Part shown: one piece after another, positions 1 to 9,017 of the stretch
Layout: every line of letters begins with the position of its first letter
Position numbering within the stretch: the stretch's first letter is position 1
Assembly (NCBI GenBank): GCA_013288235.1
Contig: JABDCF010000012.1
Coordinates: forward strand, 1-56,035
Origin: Bacteroidota bacterium
Lineage (GTDB): Bacteria; Bacteroidota; Bacteroidia; Sphingobacteriales; Sphingobacteriaceae
Length of the DNA stretch: 56,035 bases
Direction: 5' to 3'
Program-made: the position numbers and the translations under genes
Notes under the pieces: model-generated
What the model saw: only the letters and a program-made list of their open reading frames with translations
Databases searched by the model: none
Told to the model about the DNA's origin: nothing

Positions 1-1737
1 TGCAGCTGGTGTTGCCGCAGGAGTAGCCGCTGCAGCACCGCTTGCAGGCGCAGCCGACGCCGTCTGTGTTGTTGCCGAGGCACTGCCGAAAGCGTAAGTC
101 AGGCTTAAAAAAGCACCCCGTTTGAATCCATTATAGGTGTTGACGGTGGTGACCGAAACGGGCTGCGGTATGCGCTGTCCATCATTGGTAAAATAAGCTT
201 TGGATAACATGTTAATGTTAGCGATGTTCCAGCCTCCGCTGATCGCAAAGTGATTTTGTCGCCCGACGATTACGCTGCCCCCCAGCAAAATGGCATAGTT
301 CATGTCCAGGGATTTACCCAGGCCGACCGTTAATGCCGGGTTTATGCCGGTCAGTAGCCGCGGGTAGAAATGAGCCAGCGCCGCTACACCCAGTGTTCGT
401 CCATTATAGTTACCCTCATTAATAATATCATTTTTGGAGGTGTCTGTCGTTGTATTCTTTCGCAGAGCAAAAGTCTCATTTTTAATGTTGGAATAATAGA
501 GGCCTGTGCTGAAATCCACCTTAAAACCGCCCAGCACGGGTATGTTGATTGGTTGCGCATTGATGTTTATGGTGGTATTTTTCACATTGGCGATACCAGC
601 GACCGTTAGTGTGTAACCAATTTCATCGGCATTTTGCATTTGAACAATATTGCTTTGATAACGAAAATCCGTAGTCATGATCAGGTTATAAAGCGATATG
701 GTCTCAGTAACCAAAGAATCAGGTGTGACAGGAAGATGTAACGTGTTTTGAAACTCTGTATTGAATTCGGGTGCCCCATATTTTGCGGGGGGAACCACGC
801 CAACCTGTCGCGCGGCAATAATGGCTGCTTTTCCCTGATTATAGGCAAAATCAATACTCACCATACCGTTACCGCCAAAATTGAGCATGGCGTTGTTTTG
901 AATGTCCCCTTTAAGTTTTACAAAATTGGCGCAATCCAAATTTAATACCGTCTTAAGGTCGGCGTTCATTTGCATAATTTTAGATATCTCATCTGGCAGC
1001 GTCGGCGCGGCAGCAGCGGCTGCCGCTGCACCAGGGCTTCCCATAAGGTTGAGCACCGATGTAAATAGGTCCGGTACATCGGTAAAACGATTGGTGAAGG
1101 TGGAAGATACGGTGATGGTATATTTCAGTGGGTTAAAGTCATTTATTAGAAATAAGACGCCGTTACCATTGCGCTTTGTACTGAAGGGACGGAACCAAAG
1201 TGCATCCCGCTCATGCCCCCTGTTAAATATTTTGTAGGTATTGGCGCAAGGATCGTAAATGACCACTTTATAATCCTTATATACTGCTGGCAATACAATA
1301 GCTCCTTTTGTATAGCCCCGGTTAAAATATGCATGGGTAACCTGGCTTTGTGGATAGCTCACCTGGTTATTAATTGCGCTTACTACAAAGCGTGTCAACA
1401 GCCTCAGGCTTGTGCCCACTTCCTGGCTAATGGTAAAGGTGACATCACCCCCGTAGCCCGGCATCGCGGTCGTGAGGTTGACCTGCATAGGCGGACGCGC
1501 ATCACACGCGCTTGAATGATCGTAGATTTTCCCTGTCTGGTCCGTAATATGGTAATTGATCGAATTCTGATCGCCTAAGACTTCCTGGTGCGTAAAAGTA
1601 AAAACGATCTGACTATTTGTCGCTAAGGTCACCAGCTTAGGGGTAAAATCATTAACGGACAGGTCAAAAACCAGGTTCGTTTGCGCTGCAGCCGACAGGG
1701 GGAGCAAAAAGCTCAAAACAATTATTAACTTTTTCAT
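1..1737 (-). CDS. Large secreted outer-membrane-type protein, 3' end outside the window
   Basis: The reading frame is open from the ATG at 1737 to the left edge, giving 579 residues without a stop, so the C-terminus is missing. It begins with a clear signal peptide (MKKLIIVLSFLLPLSAAAQ). The middle carries a run of eight alanines flanked by Gly/Pro. The last visible part has alternating aromatic/polar strands typical of an outer-membrane barrel (ending ...GAFLSLTYAFGSA), followed by an Ala/Pro/Thr-rich low-complexity tail. The start codon overlaps the stop of the upstream protease gene (ATGA at 1734-1737), so the two are probably translationally coupled. I do not recognise a named family. Export and outer-membrane location are inferred from the signal peptide and strand pattern. 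Confidence 0.75.
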   Translation of the reverse strand, partial: MKKLIIVLSFLLPLSAAAQTNLVFDLSVNDFTPKLVTLATNSQIVFTFTHQEVLGDQNSINYHITDQTGKIYDHSSACDARPPMQVNLTTAMPGYGGDVTFTISQEVGTSLRLLTRFVVSAINNQVSYPQSQVTHAYFNRGYTKGAIVLPAVYKDYKVVIYDPCANTYKIFNRGHERDALWFRPFSTKRNGNGVLFLINDFNPLKYTITVSSTFTNRFTDVPDLFTSVLNLMGSPGAAAAAAAAPTLPDEISKIMQMNADLKTVLNLDCANFVKLKGDIQNNAMLNFGGNGMVSIDFAYNQGKAAIIAARQVGVVPPAKYGAPEFNTEFQNTLHLPVTPDSLVTETISLYNLIMTTDFRYQSNIVQMQNADEIGYTLTVAGIANVKNTTININAQPINIPVLGGFKVDFSTGLYYSNIKNETFALRKNTTTDTSKNDIINEGNYNGRTLGVAALAHFYPRLLTGINPALTVGLGKSLDMNYAILLGGSVIVGRQNHFAISGGWNIANINMLSKAYFTNDGQRIPQPVSVTTVNTYNGFKRGAFLSLTYAFGSASATTQTASAAPASGAAAATPAATPAA

Positions 1738-2465
1738 GTAAGGGTGGGTGGTTTAAAGGTTACTCCTAAAGCTTGTTCTATAAGGTCCGGACAAATGCCA
1801 TAGGCAATTTTGTTAGGGGCATCTGCAAGAAACAGCACGCCGACGACCGCGTTATTTTCATCAAGGATAAACGCACCTGAATCGCCGCCTTCGGCGAAAG
1901 CGTGGCTTCCGCCCGAAACCATGACGACGCGGTTAAAATAGCGTATCTCCGGTCGTGGCGGATAGGTAATGTTAATGGTAGAGATGCCAATGAAAGTCCC
2001 GGACGTACCAAATGTTTTGTTTCCATATTTAAACACGTTGACACTTCCTTTGTCGCTATCCAAAAGTATCCTGGAACCGGTTACGGCCTGGTTTACGGGA
2101 ATATTGAAATTTAGTGTATTGGCTGCGATGTTTGGCTCAATCAGTGCGATATCCAGGTTAATATTTTTGCTAACCGCCGGATCGTTCGGGTCCTGGGCGG
2201 TAGTGATGGTCATTCTGGCATCGATAATCGTGCCAATAGGTACGCGGGTTTGATCAGTAAGCAACGTTGCCGCCGTATCATTGGTCTCATCAGGGACAAA
2301 ATCGTCAAAATTCAGCGCAGCGTTCTCAATACAATGAAAACAGGTTAACAGGAATGGCGTCGATCCTTTATAGACAAAGCCGCCTATGGTCCCGAAAGCA
2401 GGACCGAATTGACCGGGGGGCGGATTCACCGCATTCAAAATAGATAAACCTGGCGAGATTTCCAT
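1734..2465 (-). CDS. Trypsin-fold serine protease without signal peptide
   Basis: The 243-residue protein has the three trypsin-type catalytic signatures in order: His44 in LLTCFHCIE, Asp105 in LDIALIEP and Ser196 in EGGDSGAFILD. An internal GGFVYKG segment matches the first strand of the fold. There is no signal peptide, transmembrane segment or PDZ domain, so the protein is essentially a bare protease domain that appears cytosolic. It sits 2 bases after a membrane-protein gene and overlaps the following outer-membrane-type gene by ATGA. Known trypsin-fold enzymes cleave peptide bonds. The substrate here is unknown, and one of the two partners is an obvious candidate. The triad is complete, so I expect an active enzyme. 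Family assignment is good; biological role is open. Confidence 0.8.
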   Translation of the reverse strand: MEISPGLSILNAVNPPPGQFGPAFGTIGGFVYKGSTPFLLTCFHCIENAALNFDDFVPDETNDTAATLLTDQTRVPIGTIIDARMTITTAQDPNDPAVSKNINLDIALIEPNIAANTLNFNIPVNQAVTGSRILLDSDKGSVNVFKYGNKTFGTSGTFIGISTINITYPPRPEIRYFNRVVMVSGGSHAFAEGGDSGAFILDENNAVVGVLFLADAPNKIAYGICPDLIEQALGVTFKPPTLT

Positions 2466-2467
2466 TT

Positions 2468-3130
2468 TTATGAGGTTTGCATGTTGGTAGATACCAAATT
2501 AAAATTCCCCGCCCCCAAAACATTCGTTATTGACGCCTGCTGGTTGGCGGACGGAGGGCTTTGACTGTCAAACTTAACATTCACCACGCCAGGGCCGGAC
2601 GAAAAATCGTAACCCCTATACCCGGGCATGCCGCGCAATTGTGGCTCGAGTAAGTTGACTTTGCTGGTTAGGGCATCTGCCTGCGCACTATCCGCTGTAG
2701 CCGACGCGGTATTGGCCTGGTATTTTTTTAAGTTAGAGAATTGTAATACGATATCGAGCATATCGTGCCAAAACTTGGAACCGAGACTGATGAAGATGCC
2801 CGATAGAAAAAATCCAAAAATGGTCTGGGGCAAAGAGTCCTCAACTGACCAGAATTTATTCGTAAAGATGTTGACCAATGTGCCATTGTGGATCAGCGTA
2901 AAAAAATCAGCCCCCCCAATAAAAGCGACGATCCAACCGCAGACCAGTGCGGTCCACATGATCTTTCGTTCACGAAACTTTTCACCCTCGGTTGTCGGTC
3001 TTTTATTGCGCATGTCAGGCCAGTACAATTTGTACATATTTGCGAGGCGCTCTGAAATCATACTGAGTGCAAACAAGATGCTCACAATTGTGTAAGCCAG
3101 CGTTTGAGAATTGATTTGATCTTGAGGCAT
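2468..3130 (-). CDS. Membrane protein of unknown function, first gene of the protease operon
   Basis: This 220-residue protein has an N-terminal hydrophobic segment (about residues 9-27), a short basic cytosolic loop, then two more transmembrane segments (about 58-80 and 103-122). The last ends in a GSKFWHDMLD motif, followed by a soluble tail from about residue 130 that is Ala/Ser-rich and then strand-rich. The soluble tail could be a docking domain for the protease encoded 2 bases downstream. I do not recognise a named family. Its position at the head of a tightly packed three-gene operon suggests that membrane protein, protease and outer-membrane protein act together. Confidence 0.7.
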   Translation of the reverse strand: MPQDQINSQTLAYTIVSILFALSMISERLANMYKLYWPDMRNKRPTTEGEKFRERKIMWTALVCGWIVAFIGGADFFTLIHNGTLVNIFTNKFWSVEDSLPQTIFGFFLSGIFISLGSKFWHDMLDIVLQFSNLKKYQANTASATADSAQADALTSKVNLLEPQLRGMPGYRGYDFSSGPGVVNVKFDSQSPPSANQQASITNVLGAGNFNLVSTNMQTS

Positions 3131-3715
3131 ATAAAAAGATTTAAATTGTTTATTAATTTATTTTTAATGTGCGTATTATTGCTTCAACCAGCCCATACTC
3201 TTGACATTTTTTCAGTATCGAAAACTGGAAAAGTCGCGATAACAAAATTTTAAAAATCAAATTGATCATTCGTTAAAAGATTTAAGCCCGCCTACTCTAC
3301 CCCCTTTTCGGCATCCGGGTATTCAGTATCGATTAAACACCTCAAAACTAACCCACTAAAACCACCCCAAACAGGGCAATTTCACGGTATTTAAAAAGGT
3401 GTTTTTACGGTATATTTCTTTGCACGCTACGGGCAAAAAAATAAGCGAATAAAATTCGTACTGTTTAAGATTGTGTTCATGATGTGAAAGATTTAAGTAA
3501 GCCTGGTCTTTTATCCCTTTCGGCGTTATGGGTATTGTGATATAAAGTTAGATTGAAGGTATGTAAAGAAAATGATACATACAAATTTAAATTGCAGTAT
3601 TTCAGTAACTTAACTCAATAAATATAGATTTTAACCTGTTGTTTTAACAGGTTTTATCAATGTTAAATTTGTTAACCTCCGCGTTGTTGGTTTCGTTTTG
3701 ATTAAACGCCAAAGC
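3131..3715. other. 585-base intergenic region
   Basis: I see no convincing gene here. It must hold the promoter of the protease operon, which reads leftward, and the 3' flank of the barrel gene ending at 3716. It is AT-rich with oligo-A/T tracts and contains one perfect 8-bp stem-loop at 3633-3653. Confidence 0.6.
3633..3653 (-). terminator. Stem-loop 3' of the barrel gene, possible terminator
   Basis: AACCTGTT and AACAGGTT form a perfect 8-bp stem with a 5-base loop about 63 bases after the stop of the minus-strand gene ending at 3716. There is no clean T-run after the stem, so termination activity is uncertain. Confidence 0.35.
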
Positions 3716-4990
3716 TTACTGTTTTATCGACTTAGCATTCCCAAACCCAATAATAAAATTCAATGCTGCCAGCAGGTTCCCGCTTTTGTTTATCGTGCCG
3801 TTAAAATCCCGGCCAAAAACAAAAGAAATGATTTGGTTTTTGCCTACTTCATAGTCGCTGTTTATGGCATACCTGTAAGAGGATGTTGTTACGGCAGCAT
3901 TTAAAATACTCCTGTAAACTAACTCGCCGCCAAAAGAGAATTTATTGTTTTTTGAGTTAAACAACAGCCGCATGCCGGTATCAAACGTGCTTAAATTATT
4001 ATGGCTCAAAATATCATCAGGGTTGGCATAGGCTTCTTTAGCGTTATATAAATACCGGGCTATCCCCAAAAAAGAAACATGGGCGTCTTCGTCTTCATAC
4101 CCCCCTGTTAACCATGCCCCCGCATTATTTAAAGACCCATTTGAATATACCTGGTTAGGGAAGTAATAAGACATACCGCCCGCAAGGTCGAGCTTCCATC
4201 CATACCTTGTAAAGTCAATAGTTTCACCTATTTTTTTAACGGAGTCGAGGGTGTTTTTCGCAATCGCACTTTTTTCCGTTACCACATTATTCAAACTATC
4301 CCTTATATGCTGTAATTTGGCCTGTACTATCTTTTTCACGCTATCCGAATAGGTGTACATGTTTTTATTCATTTGCAAATATTCGGGGTGTGTTTTTGTG
4401 TAGTTTTCCCTTTCAGTTATTTGCAGGGCTAATAAATTAGAGATCAGGCTATACGATTGGTTTACCAACCTTATGGCCTTTGAATTTATCTTTCCCCTAA
4501 AAAAAGATACCTTAAACCCTATCCCCATTGTAGTATTCGTATTGTTTGTCAGGCTGTCTTTCACATTTTTATAGGCAACAGATATGTCAAGGCTTTGCCA
4601 GATGTTTTTACCGACCTCATTGGATTGAAAATCTGAAAAAGAAATGTGCTGTCCGGCAAAAAGCCAGGCGGGCGAAAAATCCACGGCATAACTATTGGGG
4701 ATGGTAGTGAGGTTATTTGTGGCATTTAACAGGGATACCGAGAACGCAGATGGGTCGGTAGGCCTTTGTATGGAAGTAGGCGAAATGCCGATGAGGCTGG
4801 CCCCTGGTGATGACGGCGCAACAAGGTTATTAATAACCCAGGAGGTGTCGGAATTATTTTTCAACCCGTTATTAATAGCAGCGGACGACGGATTGCCCGG
4901 ATCGCTTGTTTGTGCAAGACTAAATGCAGGCCACGCAATTACCGCAATAATAATTATTATGTTAATTGTGGTAAGTAGTTTTTTTATCAT
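3716..4990 (-). CDS. Secreted outer-membrane barrel-like protein
   Basis: The 424-residue protein starts with a signal peptide (about residues 1-27, cleavage likely after FSLA). An Asn/Ser-rich stretch follows. The middle (about 190-260) is charged and helical, probably coiled-coil. Amphipathic beta strands resume from about 265 to the end (for example WKLDLAGGMSYYF and FSFGGELVYRSIL), which fits an outer-membrane barrel. It lies 7 bases downstream of the small gene 4998-5372 and is probably co-transcribed with it. No named family is recognised. The barrel call rests on the strand pattern alone. Confidence 0.65.
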   Translation of the reverse strand: MIKKLLTTINIIIIIAVIAWPAFSLAQTSDPGNPSSAAINNGLKNNSDTSWVINNLVAPSSPGASLIGISPTSIQRPTDPSAFSVSLLNATNNLTTIPNSYAVDFSPAWLFAGQHISFSDFQSNEVGKNIWQSLDISVAYKNVKDSLTNNTNTTMGIGFKVSFFRGKINSKAIRLVNQSYSLISNLLALQITERENYTKTHPEYLQMNKNMYTYSDSVKKIVQAKLQHIRDSLNNVVTEKSAIAKNTLDSVKKIGETIDFTRYGWKLDLAGGMSYYFPNQVYSNGSLNNAGAWLTGGYEDEDAHVSFLGIARYLYNAKEAYANPDDILSHNNLSTFDTGMRLLFNSKNNKFSFGGELVYRSILNAAVTTSSYRYAINSDYEVGKNQIISFVFGRDFNGTINKSGNLLAALNFIIGFGNAKSIKQ

Positions 4991-4997
4991 ACTATAA

Positions 4998-5372
4998 TTA
5001 CAAAAATGTTATGGAAGCGTAATATTCAACAACGTCGCCAACGCCGACACCGGTTGAAGGGTTATCCATGTTATATCCCTGTGGCGCTGTACCCGCCAGG
5101 TTTATTGTTAAGCTTGAATTTGCAGGTGTTTTTAAAATATTAACTTTCGAGGTGATTTCGAGACACTTTCCTTTCAGGTCGCTGTTAGAACCCAGGCTAA
5201 TATTAAGATTTTCACGGTATATGCCATTGGAATCTGCTGTAGATTCAACCTTAGGTACGCCGTCTATTGTTATAGACGTGGCCCCTAACTGAGCAAATCC
5301 AACCAGTACGCTAAGCGAAATTGGGTTTGCTGATCCATCAGTTTGATAGGTACCATAAATTGTTGTTGCCAT
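4998..5372 (-). CDS. Small beta-rich protein of unknown function
   Basis: This is a 124-residue protein without a signal peptide or transmembrane segment. It is rich in Ser, Thr, Gly, Asn and beta-branched residues, with predicted strands throughout, for example ISLSVLVGFAQLGATSITID. It precedes a barrel gene by 7 bases on the same strand, and a divergent phosphoesterase lies on the other side. Composition and size resemble self-assembling or carbohydrate-binding beta-sandwich proteins, but this is only an impression. The ATG at 5372 follows an AT-rich leader with no clear Shine-Dalgarno site. Confidence 0.6.
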   Translation of the reverse strand: MATTIYGTYQTDGSANPISLSVLVGFAQLGATSITIDGVPKVESTADSNGIYRENLNISLGSNSDLKGKCLEITSKVNILKTPANSSLTINLAGTAPQGYNMDNPSTGVGVGDVVEYYASITFL

Positions 5373-5562
5373 TTTTATATATAGTTTTTAAACATTGTCA
5401 AAGGTTCTCAGTCAGGTCAGTGGCCTTTCCCGGCATCAAGGTATTTATAAATAATTATATATTAAAATCAGCAACCTTTTTTAATTTAAATTAATTTCAA
5501 ACACTCTACAAAAAACAAAACCCATCGCCAATCATTCTATAGTGATAACGATAATATTTAAT

Positions 5563-6462
5563 ATGAAATTAGTCCGGTCAATTATAGGCCTTTTTATCAT
5601 AACTATTTTATTTACATCCGGTCAGGTTCAAAACGATATTCCGCAGTATAGCCATGTTATCGTAGTAATAGAGGAAAACCATGCTTACCACCAATTGATC
5701 GGGTCGGCCAACGCACCTTATATTAACCACTTGGCAAAAGGGGGCGTTTTGTTCACCAATTCACATGGTATTGGTCATCCCAGCCAGCCAAACTACCTTG
5801 TTTTATTTTCAGGAAGCACCCAGGGTGTAACCGACGATGGTTGTCTTCAGGGTAAGACTCCTTTTCTTACACCTAATTTGGGAGAGGCGCTAATCGATAA
5901 AAAGTTTAGTTTCAGGGGATATGCACAAACAATGCCTTCGGTAGGTTACCTGGGATGTACTTATCTTTATCATGCCAGCACATTCGGCGCTTTGTACGCC
6001 AGGAAACATACGCCCTGGGTTAACTGGCTCGGCACCGGGCCAAATTGCATTCCACTGTCTGCAAGTGTGCCGATGACCGACTTTCCCAAAGAGTTCGATA
6101 AATTGCCAACAGTGTCATTTGTAATACCCGACATGGATTTTGATATGCATAACATAGGCCTGCCGGGAGATGCAGCCGCCATAAGGCGTGGAGATGCCTG
6201 GTTGAAAGATCACCTGGCGGATTACGCAGAATGGGCTAAAAAACATAACAGCTTGTTGATAGTAACTTTTGACGAAGATAACTACGACACCAAAAATGGC
6301 AATAAAATACCAACAATTTTTTACGGCGCTAAAATAATACCTGGCGTGTACACGCCTGTAATTAACCATTATAACACTTTACATACTATTGAATCGATGT
6401 ATGGCCTGCCTGTCACTGATAAGGTATTAGCGCCGCCGATTGGGGGTATATGGGGTAAATAG
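5563..6462 (+). CDS. Exported phosphoesterase (AcpA / phospholipase C-like family)
   Basis: The protein (299 residues) has a signal peptide followed by the metal-dependent phosphoesterase pattern: VIVVIEENHAYHQLIG near the mature N-terminus, GHPSQPNYLVLFSG at about residue 75, PDMDFDMHN in the middle, and VTFDEDNYD near the C-terminus. The family hydrolyses phosphomonoesters or phosphodiesters in the periplasm or outside the cell. A GTG at 5542 lies in frame, but the ATG at 5563 gives a better signal peptide (MKLVRSIIGLFIITILF), so I chose it. It is divergent from the small gene at 4998-5372 and separated from the exopolysaccharide genes by 136 bases. The substrate cannot be told from sequence. 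Confidence 0.85.
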   Translation: MKLVRSIIGLFIITILFTSGQVQNDIPQYSHVIVVIEENHAYHQLIGSANAPYINHLAKGGVLFTNSHGIGHPSQPNYLVLFSGSTQGVTDDGCLQGKTPFLTPNLGEALIDKKFSFRGYAQTMPSVGYLGCTYLYHASTFGALYARKHTPWVNWLGTGPNCIPLSASVPMTDFPKEFDKLPTVSFVIPDMDFDMHNIGLPGDAAAIRRGDAWLKDHLADYAEWAKKHNSLLIVTFDEDNYDTKNGNKIPTIFYGAKIIPGVYTPVINHYNTLHTIESMYGLPVTDKVLAPPIGGIWGK

Positions 6463-6598
6463 ATTTACACGCCCTGTATCTTTATTCCCGCGTCTTTAAT
6501 ATCCTGTAATAATACTTCCTGCCCAATCTCAATCTTTTATCGGTAAGGCAACTAAATGTAAAATACTGCCGTAACGCTTTTATATATCTGATTAAGGC

Positions 6599-7345
6599 AT
6601 GGGCTATTCGACCGATAACTATTTATTAGAATTAAATGAAGATTTTGAGCGACAGGAAGTTGATTGTACCGGTCATGGGCTCCGGATAGTTTCAAATAAA
6701 AACCTTTCAAGCCATATGCCAATGGTTATCTCCTCTCCTCTCGATAAAAAACATAACCGGGCGATAAAGCGCTTGTTTGATATCATAATTTCTGTTACCG
6801 TAATGTCACTGGTATTCTGGTGGCTACTGCCAATACTTGCTTTGCTGATAAAAATCGATTCCCCGGGGCCGGTACTCTTCGTACAAAAAAGAAACAAAAA
6901 GGGCGGGAAGCTATTTTATTGCCTTAAACTAAGAACAATGCGGGTAAATAGCAGTGCTGATGTGTTGCCGGCTTCATCAAATGATGCCAGGATCACTGGT
7001 ATAGGCAAGTTTTTGCGTTTGAGCCATCTGGATGAATTACCTCAGTTTATAAATGTATTGATAGGCGATATGTCGGTAGTTGGCCCCAGGCCGCATATGG
7101 TTACCGAGAATGTTAAGTTTAAGAAGGTTTTAAACGCTTACAACGACAGGCATTTTGTAAAACCTGGCATTACAGGGCTGGCGCAGTCATTTGGCTTTAA
7201 CGGGCCAATCAATGATTTCTACCACCTGGACAAGAAAATAGCTTATGATATATTTTACATCAAAAACTGGTCGGCCATTATGGATGTGAAAATATTTATC
7301 AGGACTATCGGTATGATTTTTAAAAAGTTAAAACCTGTTCAGTAA
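6599..7345 (+). CDS. Undecaprenyl-phosphate sugar-1-phosphate transferase (initiating)
   Basis: This 248-residue monotopic phosphoglycosyl transferase (WcaJ/ExoY/PglC type) would attach the first sugar phosphate to undecaprenyl phosphate. A hydrophilic N-terminal extension of about 55 residues precedes KRLFDIIIS and a single reentrant membrane helix (about 60-88). The family motifs follow: DSPGPVLFVQKR, LKLRTM, LDELPQFINVLIGDMSVVGPRP and VKPGITGLAQ. The usual RKTSLDELPQ appears here as LRLSHLDELPQ. It opens the rightward gene group sugar transferase, ABC exporter, glycosyltransferase, aminotransferase, and so marks the start of the exopolysaccharide locus. Only 4 bases separate it from the next gene. 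Confidence 0.93.
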   Translation: MGYSTDNYLLELNEDFERQEVDCTGHGLRIVSNKNLSSHMPMVISSPLDKKHNRAIKRLFDIIISVTVMSLVFWWLLPILALLIKIDSPGPVLFVQKRNKKGGKLFYCLKLRTMRVNSSADVLPASSNDARITGIGKFLRLSHLDELPQFINVLIGDMSVVGPRPHMVTENVKFKKVLNAYNDRHFVKPGITGLAQSFGFNGPINDFYHLDKKIAYDIFYIKNWSAIMDVKIFIRTIGMIFKKLKPVQ

Positions 7346-7349
7346 CGCT

Positions 7350-9017
7350 TTGAAAGACTTTATAGCAACCACCCTAAGCATATTAAACCGGCAGGAAAAG
7401 GTAAAGATGTGTACAAATATCGTACTGGACTTTGCTGTTGGTTTGCTTGACATTGCTTTTTTGGGGGTTTTACTATTGGTGATCAATTTTTATACAAATA
7501 ATAGTAGTACACACAATAGCTTCCTGGCGCAATCCTTAACCAATAAAAATTCGTTAGTTGTTGTAGGCGTGTTTTTTATGTTGTTTAGTTTGAAAAATTA
7601 CTTAGGCTACCGGGTATCCAAGGCGCAGAATTCTTTCTTTTTTGGCATTGCGTCGCGTTTAGCAAAGCGAAATATATGGCATTATTTAAAGGATGACTAT
7701 ACCCGGTTTATAAATATCGATTCGTCTATTTTTACCCGTAAAATAAGCCAGCAGCCAATTGAGTTCAGCAACTACATATTAATCAACATACAACAGGTTA
7801 TTTCGCAAAGTATATTGATCTTTTTTACCATCATCGGTATACTTTTTTATCATCCAAAATCATTCCTTTCATTATTTCTGTTATTGGTGCCACCTGTAAT
7901 TTTACTTGCTTTTTTAATAAAGAAAAAGCTTAAGCAGGTGCGTGCGAGTTTAAAAGTTTCAAGCCAAAAGACTATCCAGCATTTGCAGGAATCACTGTCC
8001 GGCTATGTGGAAAGCAATATTTACAATAAGAACAATTTTTTTGTAGATCGTTTTTATCAATACAAACAACAACTTGATGAAAACATAGCCACCCAGCAAA
8101 CGCTGCAAATTTTGCCTTCGCGCCTTATAGAGGTTTTTGCCGTTTTGGGTTTTTTTATATTAATGGCGATCAATAAGTTATGGGCAAATGCACCGGCTAT
8201 AGACTTGCTTACTATCGGGATATTTATGGCTGCGGCTTATAAGGTAATCCCCGGGATAATAAAAATACTAAACTCCACCGGTCAGATGAAAACTTACCAG
8301 TTTACGCTGGATGATCTTTCATTGCCAGTTACAAGAGAATCTGTAACAGCTGATAAGGCCCCGGCCTCACCTATTCGTTCACTAAAATTTGAACAGGTAT
8401 ATTTTAAATACAATGATCATACTGTTTTAAACGGGGTTAGCTTTCAATTGGCGCCCGGAGATTTTGCCGGGATGTCTGCCGCATCGGGAAAAGGGAAAAC
8501 AACAATCATCAATTTGTTGCTCGGGTTTTTAAAGCCGGATTGCGGCGGTATTTGCTTAAATAATAAGAAGGCTGACCATGAAGAAAGGCAACGGTATTGG
8601 AGCCGGATATCCTATGTAAAGCAGCAGCCCTTTTTTATACACGATACCATCCTTAAAAATATAACGCTGAGTGATGATGAATATGACACGGCTAAACTTG
8701 AAGAAGTGCTTTCATTTTGCGGAATTGACGAGTTATTAGGTAATTATCCCGAAGGGCTGGAAAAAATCATTAAGGAAAATGGCAAAAACATAAGTGGAGG
8801 CCAAAGGCAACGGATCATGCTGGCCAGAGCTTTATATCATGATTTCGACCTGCTTATTTTGGATGAGCCTTTTGGCGAGTTGGATGAGCGTTCGGAAAAA
8901 CAAATCCTTGTGAAGTTAGCGGCGCTTGCCAACGAGGGCAAGATGATCCTGTTCATCACGCACAAAAAGACAAGTTTATCATTTTGTAATAAAATACTTT
9001 CGCTGGATGGAGAATAA
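7350..9017 (+). CDS. ABC exporter, fused membrane domain and ATPase
   Basis: The protein has 555 residues. The N-terminal half has about six transmembrane helices (about residues 20-310). The C-terminal ATPase carries Walker A AASGKGKTT, signature ISGGQRQR, Walker B LLILDEP and a switch His in LFITHK. The first P-loop glycine is replaced by Ala, an unusual but possibly tolerated change. It resembles lipid-linked glycan exporters (PglK/MsbA type). I take the TTG at 7350 as start because MKDFIATTLSILNRQEK matches the usual N-terminus of such exporters, and no earlier ATG exists. It is 4 bases after the sugar transferase and overlaps the next glycosyltransferase by 11 bases. Moving a lipid-linked glycan or a small product is the likely role. 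Confidence 0.9.
   Translation: MKDFIATTLSILNRQEKVKMCTNIVLDFAVGLLDIAFLGVLLLVINFYTNNSSTHNSFLAQSLTNKNSLVVVGVFFMLFSLKNYLGYRVSKAQNSFFFGIASRLAKRNIWHYLKDDYTRFINIDSSIFTRKISQQPIEFSNYILINIQQVISQSILIFFTIIGILFYHPKSFLSLFLLLVPPVILLAFLIKKKLKQVRASLKVSSQKTIQHLQESLSGYVESNIYNKNNFFVDRFYQYKQQLDENIATQQTLQILPSRLIEVFAVLGFFILMAINKLWANAPAIDLLTIGIFMAAAYKVIPGIIKILNSTGQMKTYQFTLDDLSLPVTRESVTADKAPASPIRSLKFEQVYFKYNDHTVLNGVSFQLAPGDFAGMSAASGKGKTTIINLLLGFLKPDCGGICLNNKKADHEERQRYWSRISYVKQQPFFIHDTILKNITLSDDEYDTAKLEEVLSFCGIDELLGNYPEGLEKIIKENGKNISGGQRQRIMLARALYHDFDLLILDEPFGELDERSEKQILVKLAALANEGKMILFITHKKTSLSFCNKILSLDGE

Noticed and set aside
902..1237. Plus-strand frame with an alanine run
   Set aside because: It is the antisense shadow of the long minus-strand gene 1-1737, whose own frame has a signal peptide and strand pattern.
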